The notes under the pieces are model-generated. The model was given only the letters and a program-made list of their open reading frames with translations, had not been told where the DNA came from and ran no database searches. DNA of 13,032 nucleotides. It comes from an uncultured Coriobacteriaceae bacterium (GTDB taxonomy: Bacteria; Actinomycetota; Coriobacteriia; Coriobacteriales; Atopobiaceae). Positions 7,015 through 13,032 of the stretch are shown one piece after another. The translations under genes and the position numbers were made by a program. Location of the stretch: the NCBI GenBank assembly GCA_947367165.1, contig CANBCO010000002.1:1-13032 (forward strand). The letters are read 5' to 3'. The number at the start of each line of letters is the position of its first letter. The first letter of the stretch is position 1.

Positions 7015-9072
7015 ATGAAATGTATGCTAAAAATGTTCGCATTTTTAACAATTGTAGCAGGGGTTTTAAGTGCAGGGGTGCTCGTAACGTCAGCTCAAGC
7101 GGAGCCAAATTCTGCTCCTGCCCCAACACAAACTGCACAAATTCATATACTGGCAGAAAACTATATGGACGCCATTGTGCTTGAGAGCACCGATGAAAAT
7201 GGTGAGCCCATCTTTGGTATTGTTGACTCTGGACAGGGAGACGATTGGCCTGATGGCAGCGATGCACGTTATCCTGATAGACCAGGCATTACCAAATGGG
7301 ACTCTATCAAAGAAGAAATGGTTGATTACCTAAACCAGCTTGGGGTTACCAACGAAAATCTCGAGTTTTACCTGGGTACGCACGTGCATTCAGACCACAT
7401 TGGCACGGCGGCGTTCCTCATTCAAAAGTATCAACCCAAACGCGTTTATGCTCAGCCTTATAGAGATGAGCTCATTAATAATACTGCTCGCCTATGGGAT
7501 AACCTCTATCAGTATGACCAGCTCAGAAAAGCAGCGTCTCAGGTGGGGGCGACTTTTATTCAATATTTTGATACGAGTGCCGAGGTAGATCCCGTGCGCG
7601 ACCCTGAGGTTCCCGAGAAACCCACCAAAACAACAACACTCGATGGCATCACCATTGAGGCTTATACGGCAAATCCTGCCTTTGAGCTTGGAGACATGGA
7701 GCTTCAAGTCATGCATTACTTTAATGTTGACAATGCACCTGCAAGTTCTATGCGAGATGCCAATTCGCTTTCGCTTGGGGTTAAGGTGACCTCAAAAACA
7801 ACGGGAATGAATGCGTTTTTATCGGGCGATATAGATAATTACGTATCGAGTTATGCACCTGCAAGTAACGCCGAAGATAAGCTCGCGTCTCAAGTGGGAA
7901 AGGTCGACTTTTTAAAACTTGGCCACCACGGGCTTGAGGGCTCTAACACTGAGAAGTATTTGCGGACACTTTCTCCTAAAGTAGCATTTATGACAGGACA
8001 ATTTACCCTCGTACCCGAGAAAACCTACACCACGCTCGCTGCATTACAAACTCAGTTTTATCAAGCTGATGAAGTGAGGCAAACGGGAGCCGTGGCATTT
8101 TCTGTTGATCTTGCCAAGAAAGTGGGCTCGCTTCCTGCGCTTTATAACACAGGAAACACAGCTTCTGAGCCGCATTTGCGGACAGCTAACGAAGGCGAGC
8201 ATCATACGTGGTACTACGTAAATGGTCTCCCAACGCCGCATGATGGCCTCGTAAAAGAGGGCGACAACTGGGCGTACTTTGAAAACGTGGCGTATTCAGT
8301 TCAATCAAAATGGATTTGGCACAATAATGGTTGGATCTACTATGACGATAAAGGCCTTTTAGAGCATAACGGCTGGACTTTTGTACAAGATACGTACGGA
8401 TCGCACTGGTATTACTTTACTAATGACGGAACTATGCTTAAAAAGCAGTGGATTGAAGACCCCGTAACGCACGCGTTATTTTACGTGGATGATTCCGGAT
8501 ATATGCAACAAGGTTGGAATTGGGTTGAAGACGCGTGGCGTTATTTTGATCCAAGTAACGGAGCGTTGTATTCTGGCTGGAATACGATTGGAGGAGATTT
8601 GTATTATTTAGACCCAAGTAATAAAGGAGCTATGGCAAAAGATGGCTGGGTCTGGATCGACAATGCGTGGCGTTATGCTGATAGTTCTGGACACATATAC
8701 CACTTTGGGTGGAGCTGGATTGAAGACGGCTGGTACTATCTTGACGCAAAAGATAACGGGCGTATGTATAAAGGATGGCAACAGATTGATGGCATCTGGT
8801 ACTACATGCTTGACAACGGAAAGATGCAAAAAGGTTGGCAGTGGATTGGCTGGGCTTGGTTCTATTTTAATGAGAGCGGGTATATGCAAAGTGGATGGCA
8901 TTGGATAGATTCTGCTTGGTATTATTTGGATGTGCCAGGCGGTGCTTTGCGCCAAGGATGGTTTTGGCTGGACAGCGACAATGCCTGGTATTACAGTTAT
9001 GCAGGCGGAGCCATGGCTCACGATTGCTGGATAGGAAACTACTGGCTTACTTCAAGTGGAGCCATGCTCTAG
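7015..9072 (+). CDS. pce: Secreted Pce/CbpE-like phosphorylcholine esterase with choline-binding repeats
   Basis: A signal peptide (1-29, ending AQA) is followed by a metallo-beta-lactamase fold. Its metal motif is HVHSDH (123-128), with further likely ligands D272 in SGDID and H304/H305 in LGHHG. Phrases such as WPDGSDARYP (78-87) and ARLWDNLYQYD (158-168) closely match, from memory, pneumococcal Pce (CbpE). That enzyme removes phosphorylcholine from teichoic acids and from PAF-like lipids. Residues from about 432 to the end form about 12 Trp/Tyr-rich repeats of 20-24 residues (GWxWIDxxWYYLDxxG type), which bind choline or glucan and hold the protein on the wall. The substrate here is inferred. 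AAGGAAG (7001-7007) favours the first of three clustered ATGs. The next gene starts 9 bases after the stop, so the two are an operon. An exact copy of the 11-bp word lies at codons 200-203. Confidence 0.88.
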   Translation: MKCMLKMFAFLTIVAGVLSAGVLVTSAQAEPNSAPAPTQTAQIHILAENYMDAIVLESTDENGEPIFGIVDSGQGDDWPDGSDARYPDRPGITKWDSIKEEMVDYLNQLGVTNENLEFYLGTHVHSDHIGTAAFLIQKYQPKRVYAQPYRDELINNTARLWDNLYQYDQLRKAASQVGATFIQYFDTSAEVDPVRDPEVPEKPTKTTTLDGITIEAYTANPAFELGDMELQVMHYFNVDNAPASSMRDANSLSLGVKVTSKTTGMNAFLSGDIDNYVSSYAPASNAEDKLASQVGKVDFLKLGHHGLEGSNTEKYLRTLSPKVAFMTGQFTLVPEKTYTTLAALQTQFYQADEVRQTGAVAFSVDLAKKVGSLPALYNTGNTASEPHLRTANEGEHHTWYYVNGLPTPHDGLVKEGDNWAYFENVAYSVQSKWIWHNNGWIYYDDKGLLEHNGWTFVQDTYGSHWYYFTNDGTMLKKQWIEDPVTHALFYVDDSGYMQQGWNWVEDAWRYFDPSNGALYSGWNTIGGDLYYLDPSNKGAMAKDGWVWIDNAWRYADSSGHIYHFGWSWIEDGWYYLDAKDNGRMYKGWQQIDGIWYYMLDNGKMQKGWQWIGWAWFYFNESGYMQSGWHWIDSAWYYLDVPGGALRQGWFWLDSDNAWYYSYAGGAMAHDCWIGNYWLTSSGAML
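7613..7623 (-). repeat. Exact copy 4 of GGGTTTCTCGG
   Basis: It reads CCGAGAAACCC on the plus strand, antisense in the Pce-like gene, and is translated as E-K-P in a Pro-rich spacer that looks like an insert within the catalytic domain. Confidence 0.9.
8308..9069 (+). repeat. Choline/cell-wall-binding repeat region (coding)
   Basis: About twelve degenerate repeats of 60-72 bases encode GW(x)W(I/V)(D/E)xxWYYLDxxGxM(x)xG units. The DNA copies have diverged considerably, so this is an old array rather than a recent tandem expansion. The last unit (CWIGNYWLTSSGAML) is shortened, a common way for such arrays to end. Confidence 0.85.
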
Positions 9073-9081
9073 GGAGAGGCG

Positions 9082-10200
9082 ATGGCTCACATAGGTTCAA
9101 AAAAAGAACGAACCAAAAAAGTAGTGAGAGCAGGGAAAGTTGGTATTGTTGTCAACTTACTGCTCTCAGCTTTTAAAGCACTTGTGGGTTTCTCGGCAGG
9201 CTCTATTGCCATTATTTTAGATGCGGTAAACAATTTAACCGATGCCATTTCTAACATTGTTACCATTTTGGGAACGGTACTAGCCAATAAACCGCCCGAT
9301 GCCAAGCACCCTTATGGGTATGGGCGCGTGGAATACATGGCTTCTATGATAATCTCTGGCATTATTCTCTACGCTGGAATCTCTGCGTTAGTGGAGTCGG
9401 TAAAAAAGATTATCTGGCCTGAGCGCGCCGACTATACCACACCAACACTTATTGTTGTGAGTATTGCTATTGTGGTAAAGATTTGCATGTCGCTTTACTT
9501 TCGCAAAAAAGGAAAAGAGACGGACTCTTTTGCCCTTTTAGTGAGCTCGGTAGATGCAAGAACCGACGTCTTTTTAACGGGAGGCACGTTACTTTCTGCC
9601 TTGCTCTCTCTTGCGTTTTCTATAGATATTGACGGGCTCGTAGGTGCCATTATTGCTGTTGGCATTATCAAAGCAGGTGTTGAGGCTATGAAAGATTCTG
9701 TGGGGCCTGTTATAGGAGACGCTGTTGATTCGCGTTTTGCAGCTTCTTTTACCGAGTTTATGCTTTCATATGAAGAAGTTGAAGGCGTCTACGATATCTC
9801 TGTGGACGATTACGGCCCTACACATTCTTTAGCAACGTGTCATATTGAAGTGGCCGATACGCTTACTGCGCGGCAAATTCATGAGCTCAGCAGGCGAATT
9901 GGAAGAGATGCGTATAAGAAGTATCGTATTTTGCTTACTATTGGCATTTATGCTACTAATACCCACGGAAAGTTTGCAAAAGAAAAGGAGGAGATTCTGG
10001 CGATTGTGGCTAAGCATCCTTCTATAAAAAGCGTCCATGCGCTCTATATTGATCCTAAAACACACTTTATCGACTTTGATATTGTCCTTGAATTCAGCGC
10101 AAATGGAAAGAAAGTCCGAGAAGCACTGGCACATGATTTAGCCGAGAAGTTCCCCAAATATAGGTTCTCGATAGTGGAAGACGTGGACTATAGCTCTTAA
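9082..10200 (+). CDS. Cation diffusion facilitator (CDF) family metal efflux protein
   Basis: This membrane antiporter exports divalent metal (zinc, iron or manganese) in exchange for protons. About six helices span residues 18-205. Family signatures are SIAIILDAVNNLTDAISN (41-58), with metal-site D47, N51 and D54, then HPYGYGRVEYM (76-86) and SSVDARTDVF (155-164), with D158 and D162. The cytoplasmic C-terminal domain (about 210-290) contains the usual VEGVYDISVDDYGP and HIEV strands. At 372 residues it is longer than a typical ~300-residue CDF. The extra ~75 residues (KHPSIKSVHALYIDPKTHFIDFDIVLEF region) look like a second ferredoxin-like regulatory domain. The ATG lies 9 bases after the Pce-like stop with GGGAGAGG between, so translation is probably coupled. 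Metal specificity cannot be read from the sequence. It holds an exact 11-bp word at codons 35-39. Confidence 0.92.
   Translation: MAHIGSKKERTKKVVRAGKVGIVVNLLLSAFKALVGFSAGSIAIILDAVNNLTDAISNIVTILGTVLANKPPDAKHPYGYGRVEYMASMIISGIILYAGISALVESVKKIIWPERADYTTPTLIVVSIAIVVKICMSLYFRKKGKETDSFALLVSSVDARTDVFLTGGTLLSALLSLAFSIDIDGLVGAIIAVGIIKAGVEAMKDSVGPVIGDAVDSRFAASFTEFMLSYEEVEGVYDISVDDYGPTHSLATCHIEVADTLTARQIHELSRRIGRDAYKKYRILLTIGIYATNTHGKFAKEKEEILAIVAKHPSIKSVHALYIDPKTHFIDFDIVLEFSANGKKVREALAHDLAEKFPKYRFSIVEDVDYSS
9186..9196 (+). repeat. Exact copy 5 of GGGTTTCTCGG
   Basis: The copy is on the sense strand of the CDF gene and is read as G-F-S in the first membrane helix. T precedes and C follows the word, as in copies 1 to 3 (read in the same orientation). 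Confidence 0.9.
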
Positions 10201-10215
10201 GATAGCGCGGGCTAG

Positions 10216-10247
10216 GCGCGACAACGGGCTACATCCCGTTGTCCCGC
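10216..10247 (+). terminator. Strong hairpin ending the Pce-CDF unit
   Basis: A 13-bp stem with a single mismatch (10216-10228 with 10235-10247; inner arms GACAACGGG and CCCGTTGTC) closes a 6-base loop, CTACAT. It starts 16 bases after the CDF stop. The tract after it (TCTGTTGTTGTTT) is T-rich but interrupted, so termination may be intrinsic but not ideal. It may also serve the opposing minus-strand gene that ends at 10294. Confidence 0.7.
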
Positions 10248-10275
10248 TCTGTTGTTGTTTAAGCTGGAAGGTGGA

Positions 10276-10286
10276 GGGTTTCTCGG
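10276..10286 (+). repeat. Exact copy 6 of GGGTTTCTCGG (intergenic)
   Basis: It lies between the hairpin after the CDF gene and the stop codon of the minus-strand small protein, so no protein constraint can explain it. It is the only exact copy not preceded by T. Confidence 0.9.
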
Positions 10287-10293
10287 ATAGAGA

Positions 10294-10560
10294 TTAGTCT
10301 TGACCTTCGACGTTTTCTTCTACTCGGGCATATTGGTGGCCACTTGCATCGGTGCCTACTTCAATGCGCTCGGAGACTTCGTTATCTTGGGCGTCTTCAA
10401 TTGATTTTGCTACTATTTGCTCGGGATAACGGTCTTCGATGTTATAGTTAGGCTTGATAGAAGCTTCCATTGAGTGCTTTTCGTTTTCGAGCTCGCCTTC
10501 TCTCACTACGTCATCGGTAAGGGTTTTTTCAACTTTTTTTGCATTAAGCTCTTCTGCCAT
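10294..10560 (-). CDS. Small acidic protein of unknown function (88 residues)
   Basis: The start chosen is the ATG at 10560, because AAAGGAG stands 6 bases upstream. A longer in-frame start at 10602 would place that ribosome binding site inside the gene. The protein starts MAEELNAKKVEKTL and is rich in Glu and Asp, with an overall strongly negative charge. It has no signal peptide, membrane segment, cysteine or tryptophan. The central part NYNIEDRYPEQIVAKSIEDA and the end GHQYARVEENVEGQD give no family match I know. Likely a soluble, partly disordered cytoplasmic protein. It is divergent from pth2 and convergent with the CDF gene. Confidence 0.7.
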   Translation of the reverse strand: MAEELNAKKVEKTLTDDVVREGELENEKHSMEASIKPNYNIEDRYPEQIVAKSIEDAQDNEVSERIEVGTDASGHQYARVEENVEGQD

Positions 10561-10655
10561 GGTGGCTCCTTTCTCGTGGGTCTTTGTAAGTATTGTTCCC
10601 ATATTTTGCTTGTCTTAATTCGCTACTATAGAAAAGAATAGATTAGGAGGCGTTC

Positions 10656-11081
10656 ATGAGTTTTTATAAAGCTAAGCAAATGATTGTTATGCGGCGTGAT
10701 TTAAAGATGCGTAAAGGAAAAATTGCTGCTCAAGCGGGGCATGCTTGTGTGCAAGCTACGCTTCAAGCTCTGATGAGCCATCGGGAGTTGGAAAAATTGC
10801 GGCGTCAGGGCAATACGCTCTATGTGGAGTCTCGCGATAAGTATAACCCGATGGCTGATTGGTTTAATGAAGGAGTGGCAAAAGTGTGCGTGTATGTGGA
10901 TTCAGAACGGGAACTTTTAGATATTGCCGAGAAGGGAAAAGAGGCCGGTTTTATCTATGCCCTTATTAGAGATGCGGGTCTCACCGAGTTTCATGGCGAG
11001 ACCACGCTAACTTGTCTTGCATTTGAGCCTTTATATGACAAGCAAATTGACCCTATAACAGGAGATTTGCCTCTCTATTAA
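10656..11081 (+). CDS. pth2: Peptidyl-tRNA hydrolase, Pth2 type
   Basis: Pth2 enzymes cleave the ester bond of peptidyl-tRNA released from stalled ribosomes, recycling tRNA in the cytoplasm. The N-terminus KQMIVMRRDLKMRKGKIAAQ (7-26) is the diagnostic Pth2 segment with the catalytic Lys in MRKGK. QAGHACV (26-32), ALIRDAGLTEF (102-112) and TCLAFEPL (119-126) complete the core fold. This is the family typical of archaea and eukaryotes and is scattered in bacteria. It is unrelated to the usual bacterial Pth. Length (141) is slightly above the ~115-120 norm because of an insert around residues 55-73 (YVESRDKYNPMADWFNEG). TTAGGAGG lies 6 bases before the ATG. Its TAA overlaps the stop of the convergent dehydrogenase gene. 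Confidence 0.93.
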   Translation: MSFYKAKQMIVMRRDLKMRKGKIAAQAGHACVQATLQALMSHRELEKLRRQGNTLYVESRDKYNPMADWFNEGVAKVCVYVDSERELLDIAEKGKEAGFIYALIRDAGLTEFHGETTLTCLAFEPLYDKQIDPITGDLPLY

Positions 11082-12262
11082 AGGCTTGCTTGGTAAATCT
11101 CTCTAATGTCTTCTGGGTAAAGGTCAATAAAGCCGTGAATGACGCCTGCTTGTCCTGCGGCATGTTTTGCCATTGCATCAAAGTGAGTGGTATCAATAGC
11201 AAGCTTGCTTAAAGAAGGTGCTAACTGTAAATCGTTTACAAAAAATGTTTGTAGCGCGTCAATGCCTGCAAGTGCTTTGTCTAGATCCGAGAGTTCTTGT
11301 GAGGTTATACCAAAGACTTGCTCGGCAAATTGAACAAACTTGGGCAAGGTATGCTCTTGGTCTTTTGCTAATACGTGACGCATCCAATGTGGCGTGAGAA
11401 TGGCAAGCCCAAGACCGTGAGTGATGTCGTAGTAGGCAGAAACTTCGTGCTCGATTGGGTGAACTGACCACGCCTGTGTTTTTCCGCCGTTTACAAAGCC
11501 GTTTATTGCCCAGGTAGAAGCCCACATGAGATTTGCGCGGGCTTCGTAGTCATCACCTTTATTCATAGCACGTGGAGCAAACTTTATAACAGTACGCAAC
11601 AGGCCTTCCATAAAGGTGTCAAGAAAGAAGAGATCTTTATCTTGCGAAAAGTAAGCTTCGAGCGTATGTGAGATGATGTCGGCACTTCCCGCTGCTGTTT
11701 GGAAAGGAGAAACAGTAAAGGTATTTGTTGGGTCAAGAAAACTTACTTTGGGAAGCAACTGGGGAAATGCTCGGCCTATCTTTTCATTAGTGGCAAGATT
11801 GGTGATGACAGCGCCAGCATCCATTTCGCTTCCTGTGGCAGCAAGAGTAAGTACGGTAAGGAGTGGTAATGCCTTTGTTACTTTGGGCCTGGTAGGCGTA
11901 AACCATTCCCAAGGGTCAATATCAGAACAGGCTGCGGCGCAGATAAATTTGGAACAGTCTATGACTGAACCTCCTCCTACAGCAAGGACGACGTCGATGT
12001 TGTGTTTTTTACAGAGCTCGCCTCCTTCACGAACGCTTTCAATTCTTGGATTAGGGTCAATGTCAGAGAGTTCTGTCACTTGAAGGTCAAACTGGGCAAG
12101 TTGCTCAAGCACTTTTTTGTAAAGTCCCGTTTTTTTAATAGAACCCCCACCATAAGTAAGCAGTACGCGTTTTCCGTATGAAGCAACTTCTTTTCCAAGA
12201 TGCGAAAACTCATCTGGGCCAAAATAAATTTTTGTAGGAACATGGTATTCAAAATTAATCAC
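11078..12262 (-). CDS. Iron-containing (group III) alcohol dehydrogenase, butanol dehydrogenase-like
   Basis: This NAD(P)H-dependent cytoplasmic oxidoreductase probably interconverts aldehydes and alcohols during fermentation. The nucleotide-binding half carries YGGGSIKKTGLY (37-48) and VGGGSVIDCSK (95-105), then ATGSEMD (142-148). The metal-binding half has AGSADIISHTLE (191-202) and HPIEHE...ITHGLGLA (268-286), giving likely ligands D195, H199, H268 and H282. The resemblance is closest to clostridial BdhA/B and E. coli YqhD. Length (394) is normal. The start is GTG, supported by AAGGAGAG 4 bases upstream and by MINFEYHVPTKIYFG matching usual N-termini. It is notable for containing no copy of the repeated 11-bp word or even its 7-bp core. 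The last four bases overlap pth2. Confidence 0.95.
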   Translation of the reverse strand: MINFEYHVPTKIYFGPDEFSHLGKEVASYGKRVLLTYGGGSIKKTGLYKKVLEQLAQFDLQVTELSDIDPNPRIESVREGGELCKKHNIDVVLAVGGGSVIDCSKFICAAACSDIDPWEWFTPTRPKVTKALPLLTVLTLAATGSEMDAGAVITNLATNEKIGRAFPQLLPKVSFLDPTNTFTVSPFQTAAGSADIISHTLEAYFSQDKDLFFLDTFMEGLLRTVIKFAPRAMNKGDDYEARANLMWASTWAINGFVNGGKTQAWSVHPIEHEVSAYYDITHGLGLAILTPHWMRHVLAKDQEHTLPKFVQFAEQVFGITSQELSDLDKALAGIDALQTFFVNDLQLAPSLSKLAIDTTHFDAMAKHAAGQAGVIHGFIDLYPEDIREIYQASL

Positions 12263-12557
12263 AAGCTCTCCTTTTGATTGATTTGTTTTATCATACTCCT
12301 TTTAAACCACATGTATCCAGGGAAACATGCTTTTTACAAAATCTGACGCGTTCACGTTCTATTTTGGAAAGATCAATTCTTCTCTCTTTTTTGCGGCGTA
12401 GTTATTCTTTTTAATATTGGATTGTTTTACTTTATAAAAAAAAGAATTGTGAGGGTGAGGAATTAAAGCAGCAAGTTTTGTTTACTAGTAAAAAGAAGAT
12501 TGAACACTTTTGGGAATATACTATGAAAGATGCACCCCTTCTAGAGAAAGAGCGCAC
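12263..12557. promoter_or_regulatory. AT-rich divergent intergenic region
   Basis: This region holds upstream signals for the dehydrogenase (minus) and the membrane protein (plus). On the minus strand TTGTAA followed 17 bases later by ATACAT is a possible promoter. It partly overlaps an imperfect dyad, ATGTATCC-AG-GGAAACAT (about 12311-12328). On the plus side TATACT (12517-12522) could be a -10 box, without a convincing -35. A perfect 12-bp palindrome is listed separately. No open reading frame with a ribosome binding site and no RNA gene were recognised here. Confidence 0.4.
12481..12492. promoter_or_regulatory. Perfect 12-bp palindrome, operator candidate
   Basis: TTTACTAGTAAA is fully self-complementary and lies about 25 bases upstream of the TATACT hexamer preceding the membrane-protein gene. 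The position suits a regulator binding site. No regulator is known. Confidence 0.35.
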
Positions 12558-13032
12558 ATGAAAATAGAAGCATTTAGCGATTGGATTAAAGAAGCACCTA
12601 AACCAACCAAACATGAAAAAGAGTGTGCTGGCGAGGGCATTCTTCACAAAAACGGCAAGTTGAGCACGCCACAGTTTGTAACACTTTTTCATCATACAGT
12701 TAGCCAAACTACAGCCGTGTATTTTATCTTATCTCTCGTAGCGGCTGGGTTTCTCGGAATCTTTTTTATACAGCTTGTTGTACAAACCATGCAGGCGGTG
12801 CTCCAAGGCCACTACACTGGAAACATCGAGGTCACACTTTTTGTGTTTTCCATTGAGCTTCTGCTTATTTGTCTTTTGGTGGCGGGCTTTTGCATTTTGG
12901 CTCGGCGAATGCTTTTTGGAAAAACGAAACACAGACTTGCGCTTTGCGAGTGGATGATTGTTCTTTTAGGGCTCGTGCTTATCTGCCATTTAATGGTATT
13001 TGGAGTGAACTTTTCATTGGTGTGTTATGGCC
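12558..13032 (+). CDS. Membrane protein of unknown function, truncated by the window end
   Basis: An open frame begins with ATG at 12558 and continues for 158 codons without a stop to the right edge, so the 3' end is missing. The first ~45 residues are charged and cytoplasmic in appearance (MKIEAFSDWIKEAPKPTKHE). Three hydrophobic helices follow at about 53-75, 92-115 and 132-152. The loop ARRMLFGKTKHR (115-126) is basic, which suggests it is cytoplasmic. I do not recognise a family. The ribosome binding site AGAAAGAG (12544-12551) is moderate. An exact copy of the 11-bp word is read here in a different frame (G-F-L-G, codons 64-67). Confidence 0.75.
   Translation, partial: MKIEAFSDWIKEAPKPTKHEKECAGEGILHKNGKLSTPQFVTLFHHTVSQTTAVYFILSLVAAGFLGIFFIQLVVQTMQAVLQGHYTGNIEVTLFVFSIELLLICLLVAGFCILARRMLFGKTKHRLALCEWMIVLLGLVLICHLMVFGVNFSLVCYG
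12747..12757 (+). repeat. Exact copy 7 of GGGTTTCTCGG
   Basis: It is on the sense strand of the partial membrane-protein gene, read as GGG TTT CTC GG, a different frame from the copies in the ATPase, serS and CDF genes. Confidence 0.9.

Noticed and set aside
8308..9069. Choline-binding repeats as a recombining tandem DNA repeat
   Set aside because: The nucleotide copies are strongly diverged. Only the protein pattern is repeated.
10561..10602. Longer start for the 88-residue acidic protein (102 residues)
   Set aside because: The AAAGGAG ribosome binding site falls between the two candidate starts and fits only the downstream ATG.
12432..12707. 91-codon minus-strand open frame near the right edge
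   Set aside because: It overlaps the plus-strand membrane-protein gene, which runs to the window end with good membrane helices. The minus frame has low-complexity Phe/Cys-rich composition typical of a shadow.
1..13032. CRISPR array, insertion sequence or prophage
   Set aside because: No regularly spaced direct repeats, transposase, integrase or terminal inverted repeats with target duplication were seen. The dispersed 11-bp word has no conserved flanks beyond one base on each side.

Overview
The window reads as a piece of chromosome from a moderate-GC (mid-40s percent by eye) Gram-positive actinobacterium. The gene content points to class Coriobacteriia, most likely an Atopobiaceae member such as Lancefieldella/Atopobium. 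That placement is an inference from protein flavour: an actinobacterial CwlM-like peptidoglycan-binding segment, a bacterial Pth2, an Fe-dependent alcohol dehydrogenase and a choline-binding-repeat surface protein. No rRNA gene, insertion sequence, CRISPR array or phage gene was seen.

Left part (1-4242): two hairpins lie downstream of a minus-strand gene (123-2438) that is a chimera. Its first ~500 residues are a CopA-type copper P1B-ATPase that stops inside the nucleotide-binding domain. Its last ~265 residues are the C-terminal part of a peptidoglycan-binding, CwlM-like protein. Divergent from it is serS (seryl-tRNA synthetase), followed by two minus-strand tRNA genes, tRNA-Arg(ACG) and tRNA-Ser(GCT), both with encoded CCA.

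Middle part (4243-10247): a DUF2207-type membrane protein with a Gly-rich tail is followed by an unrecognised 218-residue protein. Then, behind a well-formed promoter overlapped by a palindrome, comes a two-gene unit. Its first gene is a secreted Pce/CbpE-like metallo-beta-lactamase-fold phosphorylcholine esterase with about 12 choline-binding repeats. Its second gene is a cation diffusion facilitator. A strong hairpin ends the unit.

Right part (10248-13032): a small acidic protein (minus strand) diverges from pth2. pth2 converges on, and overlaps by four bases, an iron-containing alcohol dehydrogenase. After a ~295-bp AT-rich intergenic region, a membrane-protein gene runs off the right edge.

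The most striking genome-scale signal is an 11-bp word, GGGTTTCTCGG (reverse complement CCGAGAAACCC). It is present seven times exactly, in both orientations, in several reading frames and once between genes, against about 0.005 copies expected by composition. Its 8-bp core TTTCTCGG occurs 14 times. This resembles the density and behaviour of a DNA uptake sequence, or another genome-wide recognition word, and I know of none described for this group. The second notable item is the ATPase/peptidoglycan-binding gene fusion.
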